NCBI GenBank assembly: GCA_029582155.1
Contig: CM055898.1
Location: 35,084,955 to 35,148,954 of the forward strand
Direction: 5' to 3'
Length of the DNA stretch: 64,000 nt
DNA from: Panopea generosa
Taxonomy: Eukaryota; Mollusca; Bivalvia; Adapedonta; Hiatellidae
The position numbers and the translations under genes were made by a program. Shown one piece after another: positions 11,600-22,179 of the stretch; within the stretch, counting starts at the first letter, position 1, and every line of letters starts with the position of its first letter. The notes beneath the pieces were generated by a model. The model was not told the origin of the DNA. It worked only from the letters and a program-made list of their open reading frames with translations, and did not search any database.

Positions 11600-11637
11600 G
11601 AATGAGTGTTCTATTCAACGATTCATGTATTTCCTAA
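11600..11637 (+). pseudogene. MCO pseudogene exon 2 (truncated)
   Basis: The acceptor TTTCTTCAG is intact and the frame GMSVLFNDS aligns with GMGVLFNDS in the other copy. Homology stops after GATTCAT, and the frame then meets TAA at 11635-11637. The remaining ~150 bp of exon 2, including its donor, are gone. Confidence 0.8.
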
Positions 11638-11737
11638 TACATTTAGTCATTGAATGAGTATAGCATTTCGTATTCTTTATATATTTTAAATTTCTATAAC
11701 AATTTCTTGAGACTAAGAACTAAGACAAATCACACTC

Positions 11738-11935
11738 AAAATCTTCCTGGGTAGAACAAGTACTAAGCAAATGCGGAAAATGTGTCTTGTTCAAGGACAC
11801 CACACATAACCGTGGCCCACAAACGCATCGTATGATACCCCACCAATTCACATTACACCGACAACGGGCCGACCAGACCACTAACTATCCTCTAAATGCT
11901 GAGCGCAAAGCGAGGAAGCTTCTAGTATCATAGCA
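11738..11935 (-). repeat. tRNA-derived SINE, minus strand (private)
   Basis: Read in reverse it holds GTGTCCTTGAACAAGACAC, the body motif of the family seen at 35084-35287, plus a CCTGGGTAGAAC end. It is absent from the equivalent intron of the 43-kb copy and therefore inserted after the duplication. Confidence 0.5.
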
Positions 11936-12653
11936 CAGCTGGGAAACAATGGCTCAAACCCGCGACAATAGAATGGGCAGTTAAACATGCTAGCAAAAGC
12001 ATTACCGTGCCATGTTCACAAATTACAGAAAATCTATATTATTGTGAAACAAAATGTGTAATATAAGCAAATACAAAAATAAAAAAATTAAAATAATCGA
12101 AACAGCAGAGCGGGAGTTGGTGGTTCAATTAAGTAATTTACTGCAGATTGCTTCGAGATATTAACCTGATGGAGGCGCTATCTAGCGGGTTTAATTCATC
12201 CACCCATAGCTATAGTTTTCAAAGGATACATTAAAGATATTGTAAATACCTTGTTTCTCGGGTTCTCAGTTTTTACCAGCCTTCAATGGTGCTGGAGACG
12301 AAACAACGACATCAGAGATGGAAGCAATGTGAGGTTGATGCTGATACACCGTCTGTGTTGTACTATTGTTTTCTTATGATCAATATTATATTTCTGTATT
12401 TTACTTGAAGGTTTTGTGGTATATTATTTTGCTGTTTTTTTATACTCTTTAGATGATGTATCACCTGTTGGACATATATTTTCTTATTTTTAAAATAGCA
12501 CATTGACTCCCTTAAGAAACTGTCGGACAATTCAAGATATAACTATTTATTCATGGATAGTTGCTCTATTGTACAAATTATGAAGCAAATTTACGGTAGA
12601 AATAAATGTTCAGAAATCCATTAATTGCTTTTAACATATATACATTTATTTAG

Positions 12654-12800
12654 AGGCGAACTCTACAAACCAGAATTTTGGGGAATGTTCGGAGCCATGT
12701 TTTTTTTGTGATCCTTTTTCAGTTCATAATAATTGCCGTATGTCTATTAAGAATGCAAATAAACCACAGCAAGCTCGACAAACCAACATTCATATACATA
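12654..12800 (+). pseudogene. MCO pseudogene exon 3 (frameshifted)
   Basis: After TTTAG the sequence reads [11 protein letters not shown], matching [12 protein letters not shown] of the intact copy, then shifts frame in a run of eight T and hits TGA. Downstream bases still match the transmembrane segment and basic tail. Confidence 0.85.
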
Positions 12801-12905
12801 AAGGACACTTTTTCTATCGGCAAGTTAATGTTTTGGCAATAGAGAAGTAATTGTTTAAGGAAAACAGTGTGGTTGACGTTTCTTTGTTAAACTAAATAAA
12901 ACGGG

Positions 12906-13685
12906 TTTGAGGTTGGTTTATATTTTTAAATTTGTCCACGAATTTTTAAATTTGTGCACTTTGTGAGACAATATCTTATTATAAGTATGTAATGGCAATG
13001 ACTACTTTACACGTTCTTGACTGTGTTAAACAGAAATACTGTTTACGATATGGCTTTAAAATCAAAGCTACAATCTGAAAATACATTTATTCAAAACGCA
13101 GATTTTAATATTTGAGATAAATTAATTGTTTGTATTGCGTTCACATAACTTGTAATATAACATGTTGCTTAGCAACGGTTTTATGTAAGTATATGTGTTC
13201 AAACATATACAAAGGCTCAAACTATTAAACCATTTTGCCACACGGTCGAATTATATGATCAAGAACTCGAGCAAGCTAAGGCATTGTCTGTTAATTCTTT
13301 AAATAAATGAAATACATTTAAAGATAGCGATCCAATAATCACGAAAATGTGGCCAGTAAATTGATACATGTAACCACACACGCTACCGTCTGAGCTAATC
13401 GGGTCCGGCTGAGACTTACGAAGGTTAGTGAAACGGGCCCTGGTTACGACGGGTTAGTTAATATAATTGAAAACTAACTGTTGTATATTTGATTCTGTTT
13501 TAAATCGACTTTAATCAGATATATCACATTAGAAATACAATCAGTATAAAACAGAAGCTCTTGACAAAACTTAATATCATGTCTCAGTTGAACTTGTTCC
13601 TTAAAAAACAGTGCCCCCGCCTATTTATTTTCATATAGTTATTTTAGATTAAATGTGTTCTGTTCACCTGTTCACTGACTGTTTT

Positions 13686-13691
<6 letters not shown>
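12906..13691. other. Unique AT-rich sequence with a SINE scrap
   Basis: There is no gene. A short minus-strand SINE-like piece (CTACCGTCTGAGCTAATCGG) lies near 13383-13402. Confidence 0.45.

Positions 13692-13724
<33 letters not shown>
13692..13724 (+). repeat. (GA)n microsatellite
   Basis: Uninterrupted GA run of 33 bp. Confidence 0.97.
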
Positions 13725-13727
<3 letters not shown>

Positions 13728-14598
13728 ACCCAACCCCATCCCCTTAAATATGGTCTAAGACGCTGTCGTCTAATGGCTATTTAATCCTCATCGCTGACGT
13801 TGTGGTCCCAACCCTGTTCAAACACGTTATGTGAATACGTACTTGTGGGAGGACGGTAGAACTAATCAGATTTATTCCGAAATATCACATTAAAACTTGA
13901 TCTGCCATATGTAACAAAAAAACTGAAGACAAAAATTCTATGCAATTATTAAAACACTTAAGTATGCATGATCGTTTAACTAGGTGTGCGTGTACCGACA
14001 CAACGACGATAGCGTGACAAAATTATTTTGGTATTTTCTTATATATATCTGTTATCCCAATAAAAGACGTACACGCGTCGGGAACGACCTTAAACGAATA
14101 GGTCAAGTTTATTCCGCAAGCTAAATTAAATGTACGAAACGTTTAGGTAGATCGTGTTACCAAAATAAGATAACCTCTGTCTGTAATTTTACAGGTAAAG
14201 TTAATATAATAGAATATAGAGTTGATATTCAAGTTGATTAATTTTTTGCATGTTTAAGTACGCCCTATTGTCGAATTAAAAAAATCAAACTGTCTCTTAC
14301 AATTTTATCTTTTATTGGAGTCGAACTGTTTTATAAATGTTATTTTTAATTCAATTCCTAAAGTATAGGGTTTTACAAGCATTTATCGAACAATAAATGG
14401 TTAAACTATGAAGAAAAGCAACAATATATATAAGTCGCCTGAAATGGAAGACATTTTAAATAGGGATTTGCCAATGAAGTACTCTTTTAGGACCTATATT
14501 GTGTAAAAGGGGTGGTTCAGATGTGTCGTTTTGGGGGGTTCATATACCTACTTTAACTTAAATTCGCGTCCTGACCCCCCTAAATTAGAAAATACGCA
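13725..14598. other. Non-coding; part of a diverged paralogous segment
   Basis: About 14090-14420 aligns by eye with 51300-51560 and about 16985-17120 (shared CTAAATTAAAT, CAATTTTATC and CAAGCATTTA..AACAATAA..TGGTTA blocks). No ORF of interest. Confidence 0.4.
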
Positions 14599-15055
14599 AG
14601 GATTAATCCTCTCACAAAATATATTTGTGAAAAAAATCCTCTTCTTTTTTCAAGATATGACACCTGCAAACTAGTAAAAAACAACATAACATCTAGTTTC
14701 AGTTATAAATATTTATTACAAAATATACACATTGACTAATCAAAACTAAAATTAAGATAGAACTTAAAATATGCAGCCCCTATTCTGGCAGAGAAGGATT
14801 AATCCTTGCTATGTGCGATTTGAAAGTATCTTAATTGATAAAACACAATATATGCAACCCCTTCTCTGGCGGACAAGGATTAATCCTTGCCATATCAAAT
14901 TTGGATGTATCTTAATTAATAAAACACAAAATATGCAACCCCTTCTCTGACAGAGAAGGATTAATCCTTGCCATAACAATTTTGAAAGTAGCTCAACTGA
15001 TAAAACACAATATATGCAACCCATTCTCTAGCAGACAAGGATTAATCCTTGCCGA
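14599..15055 (+). repeat. 81-bp tandem repeat with palindrome AGGATTAATCCT
   Basis: Four units start at 14771, 14852, 14933 and 15014 (the last partial), with ATGCAACCCCTTCTCTGG at the start of each. Every unit holds the perfect 12-bp palindrome AGGATTAATCCT (14795, 14876, 14957, 15038). A fifth copy lies upstream at 14599. Each palindrome contains overlapping GGATTA and TAATCC, the core recognised by K50 homeodomains (Otx, Pitx, Bicoid class). The minus-strand 71-aa ORF is a by-product of the repeat. Confidence 0.85.
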
Positions 15056-15059
15056 CTTT

Positions 15060-15900
15060 GAATATATACTTTGAATGAATTTTCACAATACCTCCCCTCC
15101 CTTCAACACCCACCCACGTGTGTTTATTACTTGTTTGTGGGGTTGGGGGAAGCTGGTTATCTGCTCTGATGATTTACAAAACACGTTCATGCACGTGTGG
15201 CTATTGCAACATTTGGTTACAGCTGTGGCAATTATATTTTCAGACGTCTATTTGAGGAAAAGAATTGCTGTACGACCTTGTGAATAACCAAAAATTAAAT
15301 TTGGAAATATCGTTCAGAGCTAAGGAAAATAATTAATATCTAGTTTATACACATTTATTTTAACTTCAATGCAAAGGAGCTCAATGCTTTTATGAACAAT
15401 TCTGAAGTCCTTTTCCTGGGTAGAACCAGTACCAGGATTTTTAGAGACCATCAGGTCGAGCTTGGGGTTCGAACACACAGTCTGTAGCATAAACTGCAAA
15501 CACTCTATTCGTTCCACTACCGTCTGTCTTAAATTTTCTTTAACAAAACATTACCTTGTACGGAATATTCAGTTGCAACTATATTTATAAGACGTACATT
15601 TGAGAAACACGTGTTATGCAACTTTTTATGTAAAGATTATATAATAAGTTAAATTTAGAAATATTGTCCAGAATACAGATAGGTAATTAAGTTTAACGAG
15701 ACATAATGATATTCGCACAACGCGCAAATCGAGGGTTTAAAAGTATCACGTTTTCCTTTCATGGCAGATTTACTTCGACAGCGTTCTGTGTATATATGCT
15801 TTTCCGTGATAACTTCTTGTTAAGTGTGAAAATTGATTTTGCCTGAGATGGTCAGATGAAGTAAACATCACATGTAATGTGCATGCAATGTATTCTATCC
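15060..15900. repeat. Segmental duplicate, copy 1
   Basis: Shares ordered blocks with 17140-17960: the CCTCCC..CACCCA..GTGTGTTTA region, a GGTTATCTGCTCTG-like block, TTAACAAAACA..ACCTTGTA, the ACACGTGTTATGC block, GCGCAAATCGAGGGTTTAAAAG and CTGAGATGGTCA. Diverged and non-coding. Confidence 0.6.
15408..15535 (-). repeat. tRNA-derived SINE, minus strand
   Basis: CCTGGGTAGAACCAGTACCA begins the reverse-oriented element. The B-box complement is in GGGGTTCGAACACACAGTCT, followed by CACTCTATTCGTTCCACTACCG. A related SINE scrap occupies the matching place in the second segmental copy (17305-17390). Confidence 0.6.
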
Positions 15901-16051
15901 ACGTTCCAACTTTAAACTATTGCTTCAGTATCAAATCAAAGTACTTAAAATCACGGATAACCGGGCTGTAACAAATATACATACGCCGTCCTAACTTGAT
16001 TGATATTTATGTAGCGATTGGTTTGTTTTATACAACATTTAATTTGAAATG

Positions 16052-16107
16052 ATATACTGCAATGTCCGAATATACTGCAATGTCCGAATATACTGCAATG
16101 TCCGAAT
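16052..16107 (+). repeat. 18-bp tandem repeat, three copies
   Basis: ATATACTGCAATGTCCGA repeated three times without change. Confidence 0.95.
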
Positions 16108-17139
16108 ATATTTCTATTGGTTGATTTGTTTTTGCTTGCTTATATTAAAATACATGACAAAATGAAATTCGGGAAATAAAAAGTAGTCCCTGCCGCGTAT
16201 GAACATTGTGGCGGTGATCAACACTGCAAAGTTTGACCACGACGACACAAGCAGCGCTATGTCTATGGCTTTATAAAGCCCGGCTAAAAATGAACAAAAA
16301 TGTATTGAATAAACGTGTGATATCATCAGGTGCATTTAAAAGCATAACGGTACTACATTATTAGCCTACAAGTTTTTTTACTTGTTTTACCCTGCCGGAA
16401 GACACAGGCAAACACTGAGTTTGGTTTATATTAGATCTAAAACCTCTTTCTCATATATCGAATACTGATAGATGTCTATAGATGATACTATAGATGATAC
16501 ATATAACTCTATTGGGGAAAGCTCTTCCGTGTTACACGTGACGTCTTTCTTATTTTCTACGATTGTTATAAAATAGTAATTCTGAACTTATTAGAACGTT
16601 ACATTGAAAATCACAACAGTATGTAAACAAACTTAAATTGAATTTATACGAACATTTCTTTCTCAACATTGACCCCATTTTTCTCCAAAGTCATACCACA
16701 ATGTCAACAACCTTGTTTACAGTATAGCAGATAAATAACGTAAATGTATTAAATTGCTGCAAACTATTCGTTATACGTAAATTGTATGTATACGCGAATT
16801 TCAAGAAAAATCAGTTATTTTATTAATTTAATCATGAAATTTAACATCCAGTTTATATAATCAATAAATGCTTTGTTATGCCAGTGTGGTAGGGCTGATT
16901 ATTTTGTTGAAGTGTGAAGTTACGAACTGTATAGCAAGGAAATAAGATACACTGGTGTACATAATAAAGCGTTTAATTAAAACTGAAATTGAATATAAGG
17001 ACTTTTCTCTTCAATTTTATCATTTACATGTATTTGGGTAAATGTGTTATGAATATTAACTTTAGTGCAATAACCGAAGTTTAGGGTTTTACAAGCATTT
17101 ATCTAACAATAAGTGGTTATGAAAAAAAAAAATCTAAAT
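16108..17139. other. Non-coding AT-rich sequence
   Basis: No recognisable gene. About 16620-16700 resembles 51635-51700 (ACATTTCTTxCTxAACxTTGAC), further evidence of old paralogy with the 51-kb region. Confidence 0.4.
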
Positions 17140-18100
17140 CGTCTGAATTAATTTCACCTCACCACCTCTCTCTTCCACAAACACCAGCATGTGTTTAGTT
17201 GGTTTGTGTGCTGCGTATATGCATGTGACGGGGTGGGGGAAAGGCGGTTGTCTGCTTTGCTGGTTTACAAAACTCGTGTACGCAATTAATTTTTGAAATG
17301 ACATTGTGCGAACTTGGGATCAAACCCAAAACCTCTAGCATGAACGACCAACATTCAATACACTGCACAACAATCTATATTTTTTCGTCAAATTTTAAAG
17401 ACGGGTATGTTTACGAATGTTACATGTGTTTTATAATTCTGACATTGCATGAACATATATTAAGTTTAAATATTGAAAAGTTTCATGAAATTATATCCAT
17501 AGGAAAAAAATGACAAAAACTATAGAAAACATCCTTAACAAAACAAAACCTTGTATAGGGTATTTATTTACAATACTATTTATAAGACTTATATAACACG
17601 TGTTATGCGACCTTGTATATAATTCAAAAGATTAAGTCAAATTTAGAAATATTGTCTAGAGTACAGAGAGGTAATATTAAGTTTAACGTGTCATTACCTT
17701 GCATATAATATTTTTTATACAACGCACAAATCGAGGGTTTAAAAGTTGACAGTCAGGCTCCCCGTTCTCATTTTGCGGCTGTGTAATCACATGTACTGGT
17801 TCCCAACCGTTTTTTATTTTGTATTTATTGGGATGACACGATTTGTTTGGTTTATTTGTTCTACTTGCTGTTTTTATATGATTTTCCTTTTAAACTTCTT
17901 TTGATGCATTGAATTGATTTTGTCTGAGATGGTCAAAGTAAACAGCCCACGTGCTTGTATTGGATTGGATCCGATGTTTAACATTCAATCCATTGTCAAA
18001 AACGAAAGAATGTACTGAAGACAATACAAACTTGTCACTATTTTTGATTGGATTGTGTGATAACATTAAATGCATTCTAAGTTAAACGGTTCCCCACAAC
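17140..18100. repeat. Segmental duplicate, copy 2
   Basis: Counterpart of 15060-15900, with the same block order and a SINE remnant (17305-17390, TTGGGATCAAACCCAAAACC on the minus strand) in the same relative position. Confidence 0.6.
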
Positions 18101-18414
18101 TAACTTATTCTTTCATTACTTATTCTATCCTGCGCTGAGTTTTGATAACATGTAATTTTTTATTAACTCTAAAAAAATATTTTCTTATATACCGAATATT
18201 TCCACAAAGAAGATACATATCCTTGTTTTACACAGACTTTATTAACATGATCTTTATACCCAACTAAAAAGTAGTAACTAATTGGCACGTTTCGATAGAT
18301 TATATGTTATAGCATTCAAATTTATTCTTTCACATTATTTTAAACCACATAACAGTACAGCGTTTTTAGTTTTAAGGACTCAGCAGTGAGAAGTAAGTGG
18401 GCGTTATTCGACAT

Positions 18415-19910
18415 TACCTTATTTTTTAATCCTTATTTCTTATATCTAACTACTGTGTTCTAACTTCTTAGTTTTTACATGTTCGTTCTTACTTCTTATT
18501 TCTAACATCCTTTTTTTACTTCTTATTTCTTACTTCTGAATATAATGTTCTAACTTCCTATTTCTTACTTCTTAGATCTTACTTCTTATTTCTTACTTCT
18601 GACTACTATGTTCTAATTTCTTAGTTCTTACATCTTAGTTCTTACTTCTTAGCTCTTACTTCTAATTTCTTACTTCTGACTACTATGTTCTAACTTCTTA
18701 CTTCTTACTTCTGAATATAATGTTCTAACTTCTTAGTTTTCACAACTTATTTCTTACTTCTGACTACTGTGTTCTTACTTCTTAGTCTTTACATGTTAGT
18801 TCTTACTTCCTATTTCTAACATCCTTTTTTTACTTCTTATTTCTTACTTCTGAATATAATGTTCTAACTTCCTATTACTTAATTCTTAGATTTTACTTCT
18901 TATTTCTTACTTCTGACTATTATGTTCTAACTTCCTATTTCTTACGTCTTAGTTCTTACTTCATCTTTCTTCTGCCTACTGTGTTCTTAGTTCTTAGTTC
19001 TTGCATCTTAGTTCTCACATCTTACTTCTAACATCTTAGTTCTTACTTATTAGTTCTTACTTGTTAGTTCTTACTTCTTAGTTCTTATTACTTACTTCTT
19101 ACATCTTAGTTCATACTTATTAGTTCTTACTTATTATTTCTTACTTCCTAGTTCTTATTACTTAGTTCTTATTTCTTACATATTAGTTATTACTTCTTAG
19201 TTCTTACTTATTAGTTCTTATTTCTTAGTTTTTACTTTTTAGTTCTTACTTTTTACATCCGAAGTTAGTTCTTAATTCTTATTTCTTAATTCTGACTACT
19301 ATGTTATAACTTCTTAGCTCTTACATTTTATTTCTTACTTCTGACTATAATGTTCTTACATCTTAGTTCTTACATCTTAGTTCTTACATATTAGTTCTTA
19401 CTTCTTACCTTTTACTTATTGGTTTTTACATCTTAGTTCTTATTTCTTAGTTCTTACTTCTTACATCTTAGTTCTTATTTCTTAGTTCTTACTTCTTAAT
19501 TTTTATTTCTTCGTTCTTACTTCTTACATCTTAGTTCTTACTTATTAGTTCTTATTTCTTACTTCTTACTTCCTAGTTCTTACTTGTAAGTTCTTACATC
19601 TTAGTTTTTACGTCTTATTTGTTAGTTCTGACAACTATGTTCTAACTCTAAGCTCTTACATCTTATTTCTTACTTCTTACTTCTGACTATTATGTTCTAA
19701 CATCTTAGTTCTTACATCTTAATTCTTACATCTTAGTTCTTACTTCTTACTTCTTACATCTTAGTTCTTACTTCTTAGTTCCTTCTTAGTTATAACATCT
19801 TAGTTTTTACGTCTTACTTCTTACTTCTTACATCTTAGTTCTTACTTCTTATTTCTTACTTCTCACTACTATGTTTTATCTTCTTAGTTCTTACTTCATA
19901 TTTCTAGCTA
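18415..19910 (+). repeat. TTCTTA(C/G) heptamer array, ~1.5 kb
   Basis: A pyrimidine-rich array made of 7-bp units TTCTTAC and TTCTTAG with variants (CATCTTA, CTTCTGA, TACTATG). A longer motif TTCTGACTACTATGTTCTAA recurs irregularly, suggesting a looser higher-order unit. Non-coding. Confidence 0.9.
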
Positions 19911-19941
19911 CATTTATGAACATGCTGTACTTCACTTGCAG

Positions 19942-20024
19942 TTACAGCCCGCAGTCGAGCGGACGAATACAATGTGACATCAATGTACCCGTACATGCCA
20001 TATGCAGAATTTGATATTAACAAG
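19942..20024 (+). CDS. Candidate internal exon, Tyr-rich, unknown protein
   Basis: An 83-nt stretch bounded by acceptor CTTCACTTGCAG and donor AAG|GTTTGT. With two leading bases it is fully open and ends on a codon boundary: TARSRADEYNVTSMYPYM, then PYAEFDINK. Composition is less AT-rich than the flanks. The tyrosine-rich sequence would suit a receptor's cytoplasmic tail, and a possible Ig-like/TM remnant lies 1.8 kb downstream, but in the wrong order for one simple gene. The family is not recognised. The exon is inferred from splice signals and open frame only. Confidence 0.35.
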
Positions 20025-20536
20025 GTTTGTATTTGCATTGACAGAGAACAAATTAAATAAATAAGAAGGGTTTTCCCAATAATTAGAATGTGATGTTAAG
20101 ACCTTCCATCGTTATCATTCTTATTCTTTTGTCTTGGTCTGTTTGTTCAATTTTATGGTGGTTTACCTAAATATATAATGCAATGTGGAATTTGAAATGC
20201 TTGCACCTACGCGATATGTATATCTGTGCGCCTATATACCTATATTTCTATTCAAATATTGACTAGGTGTTGTGTTGCATATCTTACCACACTCCCTCTG
20301 TGCACATCCACACATTACATAAGCATTTTTTGTGACAAATACCGGTGAATTTAATATTGTTGTGACCCTCGCAATGGCTTCTGGGATGGGACTTTAATTT
20401 AATATAATTTTTAAGTAAAAACACGCTCGCTACAGTTTTACTTTCTTTCTAATTTGTCCAGTGAAAAAACGTCAATAAGAAGAAACAGAAGTCCCACCTG
20501 TGTCGGTTTAATGCGACTAAATGTCACTTTAAGCTT
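20025..20536. other. Non-coding AT-rich sequence
   Basis: Nothing further recognised. Confidence 0.4.
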
Positions 20537-20740
20537 CAGTACAACCTTATTGCCTCAAACAAGGATGGCTCGAACATCACATGTAGCGTGAACCATATAT
20601 CTGGTCCAGACCGAATTCCTATTTCAACGTATATTCATGTAACTGTATGGTATGATGTTAAACAAAACTTAGCCTGAACAACCCTTAACTCGAACCATTT
20701 TGTCCAGTCCCGTCGGGTTCGAGCCATGGAAGGTCTGCTG
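20537..20740. mobile_element. Degenerate pogo-like MITE
   Basis: Starts CAGTACAACCTT, ends GCTG followed by TA, and has the inner block CCCGTCGGGTTCGAGCCATG near the right end, which pairs with GATGGCTCGAAC near the left. Same family as the clearer copy at 23121-23357. Confidence 0.5.
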
Positions 20741-20975
20741 TATCTATCGTGCGTAATATTACAATGCTCTTGCAATTTAATACATAACCACACAAAACAT
20801 TCAAATGGCTTAAAAATGTATAATTATGTCTCTTTATCAAACACGGACCATTAACCAACGACATGCTTTATGTTGAATAAAAATATTTTTGGATCAAATA
20901 TTAAAGAACTTTTGTAATACACTATCAAATAGATTAATTCAATGGAGCTGTTTTAAACTACACAGTGAAGAAAGT

Positions 20976-21279
20976 GCGCCAGACCCGGATAGCTACATCG
21001 GTATTGCGTCTGAATTGTCAATCCAGGGATCGTGAGTTCGAATCCCCGCCCTGCTACAGTATCTGTGATGTTTGGTATACGACATTGCGTCTCATTATCA
21101 ATCGTCTTTCATCCCTGATTCGAGTGAGAGAGTTATCAGTTACTTGCGAAGATTAGGGTGTGCTCTAATACTGGTTAACCTTTCAGGATCCCAGGAAACA
21201 GTGGTTAGGTTAACTGATGGTCTGTTAGCGCCCGATGACATAAAAATGACGCTAAATATTCAATCAATCAATCAATGAA
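20976..21279 (+). repeat. tRNA-derived SINE, full length
   Basis: The tRNA-like head has an A-box-like TAGCTACATCGGTATTGCGT and B box GAGTTCGAATCC, then a body (GGATCCCAGGAAACAGTGG, TAACTGATGGTCTG) and a (CAAT)n tail at 21260-21277. Minus-strand copies of the same family lie at 52384-52625 and 55595-55858. Confidence 0.85.
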
Positions 21280-21800
21280 GAAAGTGCAGCGTGGTATGGT
21301 TAACTAAGTGTACCTCTGTTATAAAACAAGAAAGTTACTAACTATGATATACGAGAAGACGCATATCGTGATATGATATGCCGGTCGTTAAACTATCATA
21401 GGCATGTTACAATTCACTAGGTAAATATCTCTATAGGGGAGAAGTAGTCTTGTTTTTAAAGGTGTTAATATTCAGAACTGCAGGAAAGGAATGAAAGATG
21501 CGTAAGTCATTTTGTGATTAGTAAAAAAAAAGTTTAAAACCATGATATTTAATTAAATTATAATCTTAAAATTTGCATTCTTTTGATATGGGACCTCTTA
21601 TTTAGAAGTATACTTTAATTATGTTTTAGTTTCATACATTGTGCAATAAGCACAGTCATTTGTATAGTGCTATTTTGTGAGTCAGTAGCTATCATTTTCT
21701 GATTAAAATTGTGCTATGGGCGTCACAGCTAGACATTTATACTTAGTTTTTAAACAAAGTGCACAGTTAGAGCAGTTTTCAGTCACAGCTGTATATAACT
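21280..21800. other. Non-coding AT-rich sequence
   Basis: No gene or known repeat seen. Confidence 0.4.
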
Positions 21801-21805
21801 AAAAT

Positions 21806-22171
21806 ATGTTCGGACCAAAGTTCGGACAACATGTCAATATTTCAATTTTATCACACTCAGTATATAGCAAGAGATCGAACATACACCAAACATTGCAGGA
21901 ATCGAATATTACCTTTGCAATTACTCAAGAAGACTTCAGAGTTAGTATAATGGGTAAGAATGCGATGAGGACGTTGCTGGATAAAACTCCAGTTGGAAGT
22001 GTTAGTAATATGTCACTGGTAGGGAATGTAGGAAGATATCACTTTAATTTGACAAGAATGACAATGTATCTACAACAATAATCGTCGTGAAACTCTGTCG
22101 TGATCGTGATACTGTGTTTCTTTTCCATGTTCCGGTACATTAATGATGGCGACAATGGTATCACCGAAATG
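21806..22171 (+). pseudogene. Possible Ig-like domain plus TM exon remnant
   Basis: The first frame (21806-22081) reads FGPKFGQHVNIS ... NMSLVGNVGRYHFNLTR, with four N-glycosylation sequons and a G-x-Y pattern reminiscent of the end of an Ig-like fold. A one-base frame change near 22057 continues NDNVSTTIIVVKL. A further change gives VIVILCFFSMFRYINDGDNG, which looks like a transmembrane helix with a charged tail, ending at donor-like ATG|GTATGT (22172). Together this suggests a frameshifted exon of a single-pass receptor. It is inference from pattern. No canonical Ig Cys pair is seen, and an in-frame stop lies just upstream of the first Met. Confidence 0.28.
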
Positions 22172-22179
22172 GTATGTCT

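Larger units (their letters stand above)
9499..12905 (+). pseudogene. Laccase-like multicopper oxidase pseudogene (5' copy)
   Basis: A degraded paralogue of the MCO gene at 41242-46720. Homology begins at TACAA (9499) and covers exon 1 (9505-10413), intron 1, exon 2 (from 11600), intron 2, exon 3 (from 12654) and the poly(A) signal region (AATAAA near 12895). Lesions visible: the start codon is ATA (9505-9507); there are frameshifts near 9545 and 9607; a 260-bp MITE is inserted at a TTAA; an in-frame deletion of about 1.17 kb joins MNMGL (after the WHNH copper motif) directly to RAPRK (before the final cupredoxin motif), near 10287; the last copper motif reads HCHMEPQ, replacing a type-1 copper His with Gln; exon 2 hits a stop at 11635 soon after FND; exon 3 has a frameshift in an 8-T run near 12700. 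Introns are retained, so this is a DNA duplicate and not a retrocopy. Confidence 0.92.

Noticed and set aside
20976..21279. Functional tRNA gene suggested by A- and B-box sequences
   Set aside because: No cloverleaf with a proper acceptor stem. The sequence continues into a SINE body and (CAAT)n tail, and other copies exist in the window.
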